Assembly (NCBI RefSeq): GCF_017377775.1
Contig: NZ_JAFVLN010000001.1
Coordinates: 806,001 to 870,000, forward strand
Origin: Streptomyces sp. VRA16 Mangrove soil
GTDB taxonomy: Bacteria; Actinomycetota; Actinomycetes; Streptomycetales; Streptomycetaceae
Reading direction: 5' to 3'
DNA: 64,000 bases
A program made the translations under genes and the position numbers. Shown here one piece after another: positions 1 to 9,047 of this stretch (within the stretch, counting starts at the first letter, position 1; the number at the start of each line of letters is the position of its first letter). A model generated the notes under the pieces. It did no database searches and was not told the origin of the DNA. It saw only the letters and a program-made list of their open reading frames with translations.

Positions 1-2413
1 CGTAGAAGCCGAGCTTGAGGACCCACAGCAGCGCCGACTGGCTGTTGTCCTCCGGGTCGCCCCCCATGGGCGGCTTGCCGCCGATGCTCGATTTGACCGT
101 GATCGTGTCACCGTCGACCTGGACGTACTGCGCGAGGAACGCCTTGCGGATGTTGCCGAACAGCTCGTCGTACGCCTTCGCCTCGTCGTCGCGGCCGGTG
201 GCGCGTGCCATCTGCGCCATCAGGCGGACGCTGTACGCGTAGTACACGTCGCTCATCAGCTGGGTGCCGGTGTTCTGGAACGCCAGCCAGTCGGCGAAGA
301 TCGCGCCCTGGCCCGCGTACGTGTCGCCGCCCTTCCGCTTGATCCAGTCGATGTAGTGGACCATCGCGTCCCAGCTGCGGTCGACGACCGTCGTGTCGCC
401 GCTCATCTGCCAGACCGTCCACGGCACGATGACGCCGCAGTCCGCCCAACCGCTGCACGGCGCGGCCGCGTTGTAGCGGTTGCCGGGTGCCACCGCCGTG
501 AACTGGGCGCCGTCCACCCCGTAGATCTTCTGCGACTCGATGAGGATCTCCTCGAAGTGGCTGAGGAAGCTCACCGCGTCGGTGGTGTTGTACAGGCCCG
601 TGTGCGAGAAGACCTGTGTGTCGCCGGTCCAGCCGAGCCGCTCGTCGCGCTGCGGACAGTCGGTCGGCACCCACAGGTAGTTTCCGCGCTGGCCCCAACG
701 CACGTTGCTCATCAGCTGGTTGACGTCCTCGTCGTCGGTCGTGAGGCTACCGGTGTCGGTGAGCGCCGACGTGCCGACCTTGCCGACGAGCCCGGAGAAG
801 GTGACCTCGGTGTCCGGCGTCGTCACCTCCACTGACACGTACCGGAACCCGTAGAAGGCGAGCGAGTCCTGATGCGTCTCGCCGCCGTCGGCCCCCTTGA
901 GGACGTAGGTGCTCGTGGACTTCGCCGAGCGCAGGTTGGCCCGGTAGAGCGAGCCGGCCGGGCCGTCGGCGCCCGCACTGTCGTCGTTGAGCATCTCGCC
1001 TGTCCTGACGATGACGTGGGCGCCCGCCGGGCCCCGCACCGAGTACCGCGGCACACCGACCATGTTCTGGCCGAGATCGAACACGGCCGTGTCGCCGGTG
1101 CGCAGGGTCACGGGACCCGGCGCCTTCGCCGTCGACCGGTCCGGATCGGGGACGATCCGCCCCTTCCCGTTCGCACTCGACGCCTGACCGGTGACCTTGT
1201 CGTAGACGGTGACCGACTGCGGGGTGCGGTCCCACCTCGCCATCAGCCGGGCCGTCTCGCCGGGGTAGGCGACGAGCTTCGCTTTCGGGAACTTCGTTGT
1301 GTAGCCGACCTGTTCGACGTCCGACCACGTCGAGGCGTCGAAGCCGCCGGCCGTCCAGGCGCCGAGCTCCTGGCGGGCGTCGTAGGTCTGGCCGTCGTAG
1401 ATGTCGTCGGCGCGGTACGGGCCGGTGTCGGTGGCCTTCCAGGCGGCGCCGCCGTTCGCGCCCTCCTTCGTGACGAGCGTCTGCGTCGATCCGTCCGTGT
1501 ACCGGATCAGCAGCTTCGCCTTCAGCGCGAGCGGGTTGCCGTCCTTCGCGTAGTACGTACTGCCCTCGGATATCCGGGCGTTGTACCAGCCGTTGCCGAG
1601 CACCGCGCCGACCGTCACGGAGCCGCGGCCTGCCGCGACCAGGTCCGTGACGTCGTACGTCATGTAGTTCACGGTCATGTCGTAGTTCGTCCAGCCGGGC
1701 GTGAGGAGCTCGACCGTGCGACCGCCGTCCTGCGGCACGGTGACGCGCTCGCCGTTCACATACGCCTCGTACACGCCCAGCGCGGTCACGTACAGGCGGG
1801 CCTCGCCGACCCTTCTGCCCTTGGTGAGCGGGGCCTCGGCGCGCAACAGGGGCGCGCCCTGCGAGTTCGGCGTCTTGCCCTTCATCCCGATCCACTGTGC
1901 GCCGTCCCAGCGGGTGACGCCGTCCGTGGACAGCAGGCTCGTCTCGAACCAGGCCGGTGCCGACGTGCCGACCGGGCGGCCCTCGGTGTCCCAGGCGCTC
2001 ACGGTCCAGAAGTACCGGGTGGAAGGCTCCAGTTGAGGCCCGGCGTATGTGACGGCGACCGAGTCGGACGAGGCGACGCGGCCGCTGTCCCACACGTCGC
2101 CGCGCCCCGAGGCGAGGCGTGCGGCCGAGGTGGCGACGCGGACGCGGTACGCGCCCTGGGCGAGGCCGCGCCGCCGGGAGCCGAGGCGCCAGCCGAAGCG
2201 GGGACGGGTGGCGTCCGTGCCCAGGGGGAGGACGCGGTGCTCGACGGTGAGGCCGGTGACGGCGCCGTCCGGGGCGGCGTTCCGGGTGAGGGTGGGGGAG
2301 GCGGTGGCGGCCGACGCGGGCGCGGCGGCGCCGAACGTTCCGGCCGCGGCCACGACGGGCACGGCGCCCGCGGTCGCGGCGAGAACGGTGCGCCGGCGGA
2401 TGTCGCTGGTCAT
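1..2413 (-). CDS. Secreted alpha-L-rhamnosidase, GH78 family (3' part outside window)
   Basis: About 804 residues are visible; the C-terminal end lies beyond the left edge. Residues 1-38 form a Tat-type signal (RRRTVLA followed by an Ala-rich stretch ending in ASAA). Fibronectin-like and rhamnosidase N-terminal domains follow. The catalytic core carries CPQRDERLGWTGD at residues 586-598, a GH78 hallmark holding acidic residues implicated in catalysis. GH78 enzymes release terminal alpha-L-rhamnose from plant or bacterial glycans, here outside the cell. The gene diverges from a LacI-type regulator at 2726 with LacI-like operators between them, so sugar-dependent repression is likely. The start is the ATG before the Tat signal. 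The exact substrate is not predictable. Confidence 0.85.
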   Translation of the reverse strand, partial: MTSDIRRRTVLAATAGAVPVVAAAGTFGAAAPASAATASPTLTRNAAPDGAVTGLTVEHRVLPLGTDATRPRFGWRLGSRRRGLAQGAYRVRVATSAARLASGRGDVWDSGRVASSDSVAVTYAGPQLEPSTRYFWTVSAWDTEGRPVGTSAPAWFETSLLSTDGVTRWDGAQWIGMKGKTPNSQGAPLLRAEAPLTKGRRVGEARLYVTALGVYEAYVNGERVTVPQDGGRTVELLTPGWTNYDMTVNYMTYDVTDLVAAGRGSVTVGAVLGNGWYNARISEGSTYYAKDGNPLALKAKLLIRYTDGSTQTLVTKEGANGGAAWKATDTGPYRADDIYDGQTYDARQELGAWTAGGFDASTWSDVEQVGYTTKFPKAKLVAYPGETARLMARWDRTPQSVTVYDKVTGQASSANGKGRIVPDPDRSTAKAPGPVTLRTGDTAVFDLGQNMVGVPRYSVRGPAGAHVIVRTGEMLNDDSAGADGPAGSLYRANLRSAKSTSTYVLKGADGGETHQDSLAFYGFRYVSVEVTTPDTEVTFSGLVGKVGTSALTDTGSLTTDDEDVNQLMSNVRWGQRGNYLWVPTDCPQRDERLGWTGDTQVFSHTGLYNTTDAVSFLSHFEEILIESQKIYGVDGAQFTAVAPGNRYNAAAPCSGWADCGVIVPWTVWQMSGDTTVVDRSWDAMVHYIDWIKRKGGDTYAGQGAIFADWLAFQNTGTQLMSDVYYAYSVRLMAQMARATGRDDEAKAYDELFGNIRKAFLAQYVQVDGDTITVKSSIGGKPPMGGDPEDNSQSALLWVLKLGFY

Positions 2414-2447
2414 CTGCGGGTCCCTTCGACGGTGAAGGAGCTACCGA

Positions 2448-2471
2448 TTGAAACCGTTTCAAACGATTCAA
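2448..2471. promoter_or_regulatory. LacI-type operator O1 upstream of the rhamnosidase
   Basis: TTGAAACCGTTTCAA (2448-2462) is a 15-base palindrome with only the central base unpaired. It overlaps a second site containing AAACGATTCAA (2461-2471). It matches the general GAAAC-GTTTC form of actinobacterial LacI operators and sits 35 bases before the rhamnosidase start codon. Confidence 0.7.
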
Positions 2472-2591
2472 TGCGGGGTGGAGGAACTTAGAGGCAGCTG
2501 TGACGGGAGGCAAGGGGTGTGCAGTCATGTACCTGTGCAGGCGCATTGACAGGGGATGCTTCCGGACGCAGAGTGGCCGGGTTGTCCGAGC

Positions 2592-2603
2592 GAAACGATT
2601 CAA
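2592..2603. promoter_or_regulatory. LacI-type operator O2 near the lacI-like gene
   Basis: GAAACGATTC is a near-palindrome. The 11-mer AAACGATTCAA (2593-2603) is identical to 2461-2471 in O1. The roughly 130-base spacing between the two sites would permit looping and autoregulation of the regulator at 2726. Confidence 0.6.
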
Positions 2604-2725
2604 GCTTTGTGTCGCATCGAGGGGCGGAACCTGACCGGGGGAGACGTTCGGCGTGCCGAACGTCGATCGGATCGCCCCGCGTAGACTCCCTCTGCCGCAC
2701 CTGCTCACCTGGAGGATCACACCCG

Positions 2726-3751
2726 ATGGCACAGTCCGTGGGGATCAAGGACGTCGCCCGTGTCGCCGGGGTGTCCGTGGGCACCGTCTCGAACGTGATC
2801 AACCGGCCGGACACCGTCGCCGAGGAGACCCGGGCCCGCGTCCTTTCGGCCATCGACCGGCTCGGCTACGTCCGCAGCGAGTCCGCCCGCCAGCTGCGCG
2901 CCGGACGCAGCCGCATCATGGGCCTGCTCGTCCTCGACATGGGCAACCCGTTCTTCGTGGACGTCGCGCGCGGCGCCGAGCGGGCGGCCCGCCAGGCCGG
3001 GCTCGGCGTGATGGTCTGCAACAGCGCGCAGAGCGTGAGCGAGGAGGCCGAGTACCTCTCCCTCTTCGCCGAGCAGCGGGTGCGCGGCGTGCTGCTCACC
3101 CCGGCCGAGGCGACCGGCCGCACCGTCGAGCAGTTCCGGCGCCACGACATCCCGTTCGTGCTCGTCGACCGGGTCGCCGAGGGCGCCACCGAGTGCTCCG
3201 TCTCCGTGGACGACGTCAACGGCGGCGCGCTCGCCGTGCGCCACCTCCTCGACGCCGGACACCGCCGGATCGCGTACGTCAGCGGCCCGCCCGCCCTCAA
3301 TCAGGTCAAGGACCGCCGTCAGGGCGCCCTGCGCGCTCTCGACGAGGCCGGGCTGCCCGCCTCGGCCCTGCACGAACTGCCCACCGAGCGCCTCGACGTC
3401 GCCGCCGGACGCGACGCGGGCGCCCGCCTCCTCGGCCTCGCCGACCGCCCCACCGCCGTCTTCTGCGCCAACGACCTGCTCGCCCTCGGCGTCCTGCAGT
3501 CCCTGTACGCGGCCGGGGTGCGGGTGCCCGAGGACATCGCCATCGTCGGCTACGACGACATCGAGTTCGCGGCCGCCGCCGCGGTGCCGCTCACCTCGGT
3601 GCGCCAGCCCGCCGTCACCATGGGCGCCCTCGCCGCCGAACTCCTCCTGGACGAGATCGAGGCCGCGGACCGCGGCGGCAGGCACGAACACCGCCGTGTC
3701 GTGCTCCAGCCGGAACTCGTCGTCCGCGGTTCCAGCCTGGGGGCGCGCTGA
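2726..3751 (+). CDS. LacI/GalR-family transcriptional regulator
   Basis: 341 residues, normal for the family. Residues 5-25 form the LacI helix-turn-helix (IKDVARVAGVSVGTVSNVIN). The rest is a periplasmic-binding-protein-like sensor domain, with the typical C-terminal ANDLLALGVLQ and IVGYDDIEFA segments that line the sugar pocket. The start is set by a GGAGG box at 2711-2715, eleven bases upstream. It probably represses the divergent rhamnosidase and itself through the operators at 2448-2471 and 2592-2603. The inducer is probably rhamnose or a rhamnoside; that is an inference from the neighbour. Confidence 0.85.
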   Translation: MAQSVGIKDVARVAGVSVGTVSNVINRPDTVAEETRARVLSAIDRLGYVRSESARQLRAGRSRIMGLLVLDMGNPFFVDVARGAERAARQAGLGVMVCNSAQSVSEEAEYLSLFAEQRVRGVLLTPAEATGRTVEQFRRHDIPFVLVDRVAEGATECSVSVDDVNGGALAVRHLLDAGHRRIAYVSGPPALNQVKDRRQGALRALDEAGLPASALHELPTERLDVAAGRDAGARLLGLADRPTAVFCANDLLALGVLQSLYAAGVRVPEDIAIVGYDDIEFAAAAAVPLTSVRQPAVTMGALAAELLLDEIEAADRGGRHEHRRVVLQPELVVRGSSLGAR

Positions 3752-3863
3752 CCTCGGCCGCGCACATGTGCTGAAGTGGACAGCAGTACGTTTTCCCGTA
3801 CTCACCCTGCACCGTTTCCCCTCGTGTCCCCTCGTACCACCGCACTTGCGCACAGGAGCCGTT

Positions 3864-5168
3864 TTGAGCGCCGCCAGCTACCGTCAGGCCGGGGTCGTCC
3901 TCACCGACCGCCGCTTCTTCGTCCCCCTGGACCACGAGGCCCCCGACGGCGAACGGATCGAGCTGTACGCCCGTGAGGCCGTCGCCCCCGGCCGCGCCCA
4001 CGACGACCTGCCCTGGCTCGTCTACCTCCAGGGCGGCCCCGGCTTCGGCGCCCACCGCTTCTCCGGAACCCAGGCCTGGCTCGGGCGCGCCCTCCAGGAC
4101 CACCGCGTCCTCCTCCTCGACCAGCGCGGCACCGGTGCCTCCACCCCCGCCAACCGACAGACCTTGCCGCTGCGCGGCGACGCCGAGGCGCAGGCCCGGT
4201 ATCTCACCCGCTTCCGCGCCGACTCGATCGTGCGCGACTGCGAACTGATCCGCCACGAGGTCACCGGCGGCGCCCCCTGGACGGTGCTCGGCCAGAGCTT
4301 CGGCGGCTTCTGCGCCGTCCACTACCTGTCGGCCGCGCCGGAGGGCATGGCGGCCGCCGTCATCACGGGCGGACTGCCGACCCTCGACGGCCACGCCGAC
4401 GACGTCTACCGCGCCGCCTACCCGCGCGTCGAGCGCAAGGTGCGGGAGCACTACGCCCGTTACCCGATGGACGTCGAGCGGGCCCGCGAGATCGGCGCCC
4501 ACATCGCCGAGCACGAGCCCGTACTGCCGAACGGCTACCGGCTGACCCTGGAGGCCTTCCAGTCCCTCGGCATCTGGCTGGGCGCGGGAGACGGCAGCGA
4601 CCGGCTGCACTACCTGCTGGAGGACGCGTTCGTGCGCACCCCGGCCGGCCGGGACCTGTCGGACTCCTTCCAGGAACAGGTGGCCGGCGCCCTGTCGTTC
4701 GCCGCGGCCCCGCTGTACGCGCTGCTGCACGAGGCGATCTACGCACAGGGCGGCCGGGCCACCGACTGGTCCGCGGAGCGGGTGCGCGCCGAGTTCCCCC
4801 GGTTCGACGGGGTGCGGAGCCTGGAGGGCGACGGACCGCTGTACTTCACCGGGGAGACCATCCACCCCTGGCAGTTCGACTGCGACCCGGCGCTGCGGCC
4901 GCTGCGCGACACCGCGCACGCGCTGGCCGCGCGCACCGAGTGGACGCCGCTGTACGACCCGTCCCGGCTCGCCGCCAACGAGGTGCCGGCGGTCGCGGCC
5001 GTCTACCACGACGACATGTACGTCGACACCGGTCACGCGCTGCGCACCGCCGGGACGATCCGCGGACTGCGGCCCTGGGTGACCAACGAGTTCGAGCACG
5101 ACGGGCTGCGGGCCGGCGGCCCGCGCGTTCTGGACAGGCTGCTGGGGATGGTGCACGGGGAGATCTGA
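3864..5168 (+). CDS. Proline iminopeptidase-like alpha/beta hydrolase (peptidase family S33)
   Basis: 434 residues from a TTG start preceded by AGGAG at 3853-3857; no ATG in frame fits as well. The oxyanion segment QGGPGFG and the LLDQRGTG segment are typical of S33 aminopeptidases. The nucleophile elbow is GQSFGG with Ser145. A helical cap of about 200 residues follows, and the catalytic His is expected near HDGLR at the C terminus. The family removes N-terminal proline from peptides; no signal peptide is visible, so a cytoplasmic role is likely. It stands alone between the LacI gene and a PIG-L gene on the same strand. Confidence 0.8.
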   Translation: MSAASYRQAGVVLTDRRFFVPLDHEAPDGERIELYAREAVAPGRAHDDLPWLVYLQGGPGFGAHRFSGTQAWLGRALQDHRVLLLDQRGTGASTPANRQTLPLRGDAEAQARYLTRFRADSIVRDCELIRHEVTGGAPWTVLGQSFGGFCAVHYLSAAPEGMAAAVITGGLPTLDGHADDVYRAAYPRVERKVREHYARYPMDVERAREIGAHIAEHEPVLPNGYRLTLEAFQSLGIWLGAGDGSDRLHYLLEDAFVRTPAGRDLSDSFQEQVAGALSFAAAPLYALLHEAIYAQGGRATDWSAERVRAEFPRFDGVRSLEGDGPLYFTGETIHPWQFDCDPALRPLRDTAHALAARTEWTPLYDPSRLAANEVPAVAAVYHDDMYVDTGHALRTAGTIRGLRPWVTNEFEHDGLRAGGPRVLDRLLGMVHGEI

Positions 5169-5230
5169 GTCCTCCCGGGCATTGCCGGGCGGTGCGGCAA
5201 CCGGACGCGCCGCCTCCCCCTTCCGGCGCC

Positions 5231-5236
5231 TACGCT
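5231..5236 (+). promoter_or_regulatory. Likely -10 box (TACGCT) of a leaderless PIG-L transcript
   Basis: TACGCT lies exactly six bases before the ATG at 5243, so transcription would begin at or next to the start codon. No Shine-Dalgarno sequence lies between. The -35 region is not recognisable. Confidence 0.45.
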
Positions 5237-5242
5237 GCCCTC

Positions 5243-5995
5243 ATGAGCCTGCCCGAGCAGAACACCCCCGCCCAGTTGCAGCCCATGCCCGACGACTGGC
5301 AGCGCGCCCTCGCGGTGGTCGCCCACCCCGACGACCTGGAGTACGGCTGCGCCGCGGCCGTGGCCGCCTGGACCGACGCCGGACGCGACGTCACGTACGT
5401 CCTGGCCACCCGCGGCGAGGCCGGCATCGACACCCTGGAGCCGGACAAGTGCGGCCCGCTGCGCGAGCAGGAGCAGCGGGCCAGCGCCGCCGTCGTCGGG
5501 GTCGGGGCCGTGGAGTTCCTGGACCACAAGGACGGGGTCGTCGAGTACGGCACGGCGCTGCGCCGCGACATCGCCGCCGCGATCCGCCGCCACCGTCCGG
5601 AACTGGTCATCACGCTCAACCACCGCGACACCTGGGGCGGCGTCTTCTGGAACACCCCCGACCATGTCGCCGTGGGCCGGGCCACGCTCGACGCGGCGGC
5701 CGACGCGGGCAACCGGTGGATCTTCCCCGAACTCGTCGAGCAGGGCCTCGAACCGTGGAACGGGGTGCGCTGGGTCGCCGTCGCCGGTTCCGCACAGCCC
5801 ACGCACGCGGTCGACGCGAGCGCGGGCATCGAGCGCGCGGTGCGGTCGCTGCTCGAACACCGCACCTACATCGAGGCGTTGACGGACGAGGACCCCGAGA
5901 CGTACTGCCGCACCTTCCTCACGCAGAACGTGGAGCGGGTCAGGGAGCAGTTCGGCGGAAAGCCCGCGGTGCCTTTCGAGGTCTTCGGCCGCTGA
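5243..5995 (+). CDS. PIG-L family zinc-dependent deacetylase
   Basis: 250 residues. The zinc-binding AHPDDLE motif is at residues 27-33 and a second ligand motif (PDHV) lies in the middle, as in LmbE/PIG-L proteins that remove acetyl groups from N-acetylglucosaminyl compounds. It is shorter than the mycothiol enzymes MshB/Mca and lacks their context, so the substrate is open; sugar-containing small molecules or detoxification conjugates are possible. The start is the ATG that fits a leaderless promoter (TACGCT-N6-ATG). The next gene, hemC-like, has its own similar promoter. Confidence 0.75.
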   Translation: MSLPEQNTPAQLQPMPDDWQRALAVVAHPDDLEYGCAAAVAAWTDAGRDVTYVLATRGEAGIDTLEPDKCGPLREQEQRASAAVVGVGAVEFLDHKDGVVEYGTALRRDIAAAIRRHRPELVITLNHRDTWGGVFWNTPDHVAVGRATLDAAADAGNRWIFPELVEQGLEPWNGVRWVAVAGSAQPTHAVDASAGIERAVRSLLEHRTYIEALTDEDPETYCRTFLTQNVERVREQFGGKPAVPFEVFGR

Positions 5996-6009
5996 CGTCA
6001 CGAGGGGCC

Positions 6010-6015
6010 TATGGT
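6010..6015 (+). promoter_or_regulatory. Likely -10 box (TATGGT) of a leaderless hemC-like transcript
   Basis: TATGGT is followed by exactly six bases and then the ATG at 6022; no ribosome binding site is present. Confidence 0.45.
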
Positions 6016-6021
6016 GTCGGG

Positions 6022-6954
6022 ATGGCAGCTGAGTTGATCCGAATTGTCTCCCGCTCGTCACCGATGGCCCTGGCCCAGGTGGAGCGTGTACGCGCCGAAC
6101 TCGCCGCGCTCCACCCGGGGATCCGCACCGAGGTCGTGCCCGTCACCACCAGCGGCGACAAGTGGATGGGCGATCTGGCGCGGCTCGGCGGCAAGGGCGC
6201 CTTCACCAAGGAGGTCGACCAGGCACTGCTCGACGGCCGCGCCGATCTCGCCGTCCACTGCCTCAAGGACATCCCGGCGGACCGGCCGCTGCCCGAGGGC
6301 TGCACGTTCGCCGCGTACCTGAAGCGCGACGACGTACGCGACGCCCTCATCGACCCGAAGGGCCGCACCCTCGACGAACTGCCCGAGGGAACCCGGGTCG
6401 GCACGTCGTCGGTCCGGCGGATCGCCCAACTCGCCGCGAGCCACCCGCACGTGGAGTGCGTGCCGATGCGCGGCAACGCCAACCGGCGCCTGGAGAAACT
6501 CGCCGCCGGCGACGCGGACGTGCTGCTGCTCGCCTTGTCGGGGCTCGAGCGGATCGGGCGCACGGACGTCGTCACGGAGGTGCTGACCCCCGAGGTGATG
6601 TGCCCGCCGATCGGCGCCGGGATCCTCGCGCTGCAGTGCCGCGCCGACGACGAGAGGACCCTGGACACGGTCAGTGGCCTCGGGTACCACGACACGTGGC
6701 GGGAGGCGACCGCCGAGCGCATGTTCCTGCACGTGCTCCAGGGGCACTGCAACTCGCCCGTCGCCGGATACGCGCGCGCCGGCCGCAGCGGTGATCTGTC
6801 GCTGCGGGCCTGCGTGTTCACGCCCGACGGGAAGCGGGTGCTCAACGCCCAGGAGTGGGCGGGGCCGTTGGACCCCGCCACCCTGGGGATGTCGGTCGCG
6901 GTGGCCCTGCTGCGGCAGGGCGCCCGCGAGCTGATCGACGGGATCGCTCACTGA
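6022..6954 (+). CDS. hemC: Hydroxymethylbilane synthase (porphobilinogen deaminase), probable second copy
   Basis: 310 residues, full family length. The enzyme joins four porphobilinogen units into hydroxymethylbilane, the precursor of haem, sirohaem and cobalamin. Visible motifs are the catalytic HCLKDIP (usual HSLKDLP), the [11 protein letters not shown] segment and [10 protein letters not shown], whose Cys243 should carry the dipyrromethane cofactor. The last differs from the common G-C-x-x-P-[IV]-G form. None of its neighbours are haem genes, whereas the housekeeping copy in Streptomyces sits with hemA and hemD, so this looks like a paralogue. The start fits a leaderless promoter at 6010. 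It ends in a hairpin shared with the convergent gene at 6979. Confidence 0.8.
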   Translation: MAAELIRIVSRSSPMALAQVERVRAELAALHPGIRTEVVPVTTSGDKWMGDLARLGGKGAFTKEVDQALLDGRADLAVHCLKDIPADRPLPEGCTFAAYLKRDDVRDALIDPKGRTLDELPEGTRVGTSSVRRIAQLAASHPHVECVPMRGNANRRLEKLAAGDADVLLLALSGLERIGRTDVVTEVLTPEVMCPPIGAGILALQCRADDERTLDTVSGLGYHDTWREATAERMFLHVLQGHCNSPVAGYARAGRSGDLSLRACVFTPDGKRVLNAQEWAGPLDPATLGMSVAVALLRQGARELIDGIAH

Positions 6955-6982
6955 GCGGACACCGTCAGGCCCGCTCGCTCAG
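6951..6982. terminator. Hairpin joining convergent stop codons (hemC / small membrane gene)
   Basis: CTGAGCG (6951-6957) pairs with CGCTCAG (6976-6982). The left arm holds the TGA of hemC and the right arm the TCA (TGA on the minus strand) of the facing gene. The loop is 18 bases. Confidence 0.5.
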
Positions 6983-7161
6983 GGCCACATCGAATTCTGC
7001 TGCGCGGCGTTGGACGTACCGTTCGCCCTGGCGAACCCCTGCTCCATGGCCGCGCGCTCCGCGGCGCCCCGCTCGCCCGCACCACCCCTGCGCCGCACCG
7101 CGAGGAGCAGGCCCCCGACCACCGCGGCCAGGACGATCAGCAGAACGACGACAAGAACCAT
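6979..7161 (-). CDS. Small single-pass membrane protein, function unknown
   Basis: 60 residues. One N-terminal membrane helix (about residues 2-22, VLVVVLLIVLAAVVGG) is followed by an Arg-rich stop-transfer region and a short cytoplasmic tail. I do not recognise a named family. Support for a real gene comes from the clean membrane segment, the ATG start and the stop-codon hairpin shared with hemC. An inverted repeat at 7202-7217 lies about 40 bases upstream. Confidence 0.5.
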   Translation of the reverse strand: MVLVVVLLIVLAAVVGGLLLAVRRRGGAGERGAAERAAMEQGFARANGTSNAAQQNSMWP

Positions 7162-7201
7162 GTCGACCCCCCATCGACTCGGCGGAGCGCTTCGGCTCCG
7201 C

Positions 7202-7217
7202 GATGATCCTCATCATC
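7202..7217. repeat. Perfect 6-bp inverted repeat upstream of the small membrane gene
   Basis: GATGAT-CCTC-ATCATC reads identically on both strands apart from the 4-base centre. It could be an operator or an RNA hairpin in the leader of the gene at 6979-7161. Its A/T content stands out from its surroundings. Confidence 0.35.
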
Positions 7218-7307
7218 ACCCAATAAGTCGGCGGCGGAAAGGCCCTTCGGTCAGGCGATGAGCGCGGGGGCGTGGAGGGGGCGGCGGGGCCGCGCTGGGT
7301 GCGCGGG

Positions 7308-7670
7308 ATGCCGCAGCCTTCCGAAGAGGCCCCGGCGGAGGTTCCCGCGTTCCTCGCCGGCCCGGCCGGCGACGTCTCCGACTCCCGCGAACTGCTTCTC
7401 GGCCATGGGGACCGGTACCGCGAGGCGCTGACGCGCAAGCTCGCCGGGCTCTTCGACCAGCAGCTCCGCACCCCCGTCGAACCGTCGGCCTGGTCCCCGC
7501 CCGGGCTGGTGCAGCACCTCGGCCGGGTCGAACGGCGCTGGAGACGCCGGGGGTTCGCCGCCGAGGACGTCGCCGCCCGTCCGCCCGGCGGGGAGCACGA
7601 GGAGTGGACCGCCGCCCCCGACATCCCCACCGCGCGGATCCTGGCCGCCTACCGGGCCGAGGACGGGAGG
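7308..7670 (+). pseudogene. 3'-truncated DinB-like protein (DUF664, mycothiol-transferase type)
   Basis: The reading frame from the ATG at 7308 has the DUF664 pattern: LLLGHGDRYREALTRKLAGL, a WSPPGLVQHLGRVERRW segment with the metal-binding His, EEWTA, and ILAAYRAE. Homologues continue for about 50 more residues with further metal ligands. Here recognisable similarity stops at about 7670, exactly where the convergent MFS gene ends (its stop is at 7671-7673), and the frame runs on as antisense of that gene. The simplest reading is a deletion that removed the 3' end. The family is expected to act as thiol-S-transferases for mycothiol; this copy should be inactive. Confidence 0.6.
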
Positions 7671-9047
7671 CTAGTGAGCCGCTTCCCGTACGGCGGTCCG
7701 TTCGCCGTGCGGAAGCTTGAGCGCGGCCACCGTCCCGAGGCAGGCGGCCGCTGCCAGGACCGTGAGGGTGGTGCCCATCGACGTCGCGACGTCGGATCCG
7801 GACGCGAGCAGGGTCGTCGCCGTCGCGACCCCGAGCACGGGGCCGATGTTCATCGCCGTCTGCTGGAGGCCGCCGGCCACCCCGGCATCGGCGACGGCGG
7901 CGCGGCGCACCACCACCTCGGTCGCCGCCACCATGACCGCGCCGAACCCGATGCCCATCGCGACCGCGCAGGCCGCCACCTGCCAGCCGCGGGCCGTCGT
8001 GTCCAGCCGGCCGAAGGCGAACACGCCCGCCGCCAGCAGGAGCGTCGCGGCCGATGCGACCGGGCGGGTGCCCAGGCGGCGCAGCAGCATCGGGCAGAGC
8101 GGCGCCGCGAGGACCATGCACAGCGCGGCGGGCAGCATGCGCAGCGCCGTGCCCAGGGCGTCGAGCGCGAGGACGTCCTGGAGGAAGTACGTCGCCACGA
8201 ACAGCGTGCCCATGAAAGCCGCCGACGCGGTCAGCAGGACGCCGAGCCCCGCCGCCACCGCGGGCGAGGCGAGCAGCGCGGGGGAGAGCAGCGGGTCCGG
8301 GACGCGGCGCTCATGGACGACGAAGGCCGCCGTCGCCGCGCACGCCCCGACGAGGGCCGCGACCGTCACCTGTGACCAGCCGGCACCCGGCAGCGTCACC
8401 AGTACCGCGACCAGGCAGGCGAGGGCCGCCCCCAGCAGCAGCGCGCCGCCTCCGTCGAGGTTCCTCGTCCGCCGCTCGGTGTGCTCCCCGGGGTCCGGTG
8501 CGCACAGCACCAGAACCGCGATCGCCACGGCGGGGAGCACGCTCAGGAAGAACGCCGAACGCCAGCCCAGGTGGGCCGTGAGCACCCCGCCGACCAGGGG
8601 GCCCGTGGCCGCGGCGACCCCGATCGCGCTGGTGCGCAGGGCGATCGGCATGCCGAGTTCGTCGGGCGGGTACGCCGCCCGCAGCATGCCGAGCGTCGCC
8701 GGCTGGAGCAGCGCCCCGCACACCCCCTGGACCACGCGCAGCGCGATCACCGCACCGATGCCCGGCGCGCACCCGATGCCCGCGGACGCCGCCGCGAACC
8801 CGAGCGTGCCGTATCCGAAGAGCCGCCGGTGCCCGAACCGGTCGCCGAGCCGCCCCGCGAAGACCAGCAGACTCGCCACCGCGATCAGATAACCCGTGCT
8901 CGTCCACTGGACCTGGGTCAGCGAGGCGCCCAGATCGTGCTGGAGCGCGGGCTGGGCGATGGTCAGCACCGTGCCGTCCAGCGCCACGAGGACCGCGCCG
9001 ACGACACTTCCCGCGAGCGTGACGCGCCGGTGCGCGCGGCCGGTCAT
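7671..9047 (-). CDS. MFS drug-efflux transporter, DHA2-like (14-TM class)
   Basis: 458 residues. It starts MTGRAHRRVTLAGS and shows the D-G-T-V motif at the end of helix 1 (LVALDGTVLTIAQPAL), the loop 2-3 motif GRLGDRFGHRR and the motif-C segment (TGPLVGGVL), all typical of proton-driven multidrug exporters of the EmrB/QacA type. The start codon overlaps the stop of the TetR gene by ATGA (9044-9047), so the two are translationally coupled. Expression is probably controlled by that TetR protein from the operator at 9639-9671. The substrate cannot be told. Confidence 0.85.
   Translation of the reverse strand: MTGRAHRRVTLAGSVVGAVLVALDGTVLTIAQPALQHDLGASLTQVQWTSTGYLIAVASLLVFAGRLGDRFGHRRLFGYGTLGFAAASAGIGCAPGIGAVIALRVVQGVCGALLQPATLGMLRAAYPPDELGMPIALRTSAIGVAAATGPLVGGVLTAHLGWRSAFFLSVLPAVAIAVLVLCAPDPGEHTERRTRNLDGGGALLLGAALACLVAVLVTLPGAGWSQVTVAALVGACAATAAFVVHERRVPDPLLSPALLASPAVAAGLGVLLTASAAFMGTLFVATYFLQDVLALDALGTALRMLPAALCMVLAAPLCPMLLRRLGTRPVASAATLLLAAGVFAFGRLDTTARGWQVAACAVAMGIGFGAVMVAATEVVVRRAAVADAGVAGGLQQTAMNIGPVLGVATATTLLASGSDVATSMGTTLTVLAAAACLGTVAALKLPHGERTAVREAAH

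Noticed and set aside
747..2732. Long minus-strand frame overlapping the rhamnosidase
   Set aside because: Arg/Gly-rich translation with no motif; the GH78 frame beside it has a Tat signal and the catalytic signature.
5243..5995. Assignment of the PIG-L protein to mycothiol synthesis (MshB or Mca)
   Set aside because: It is shorter than those enzymes and has no mycothiol gene beside it.
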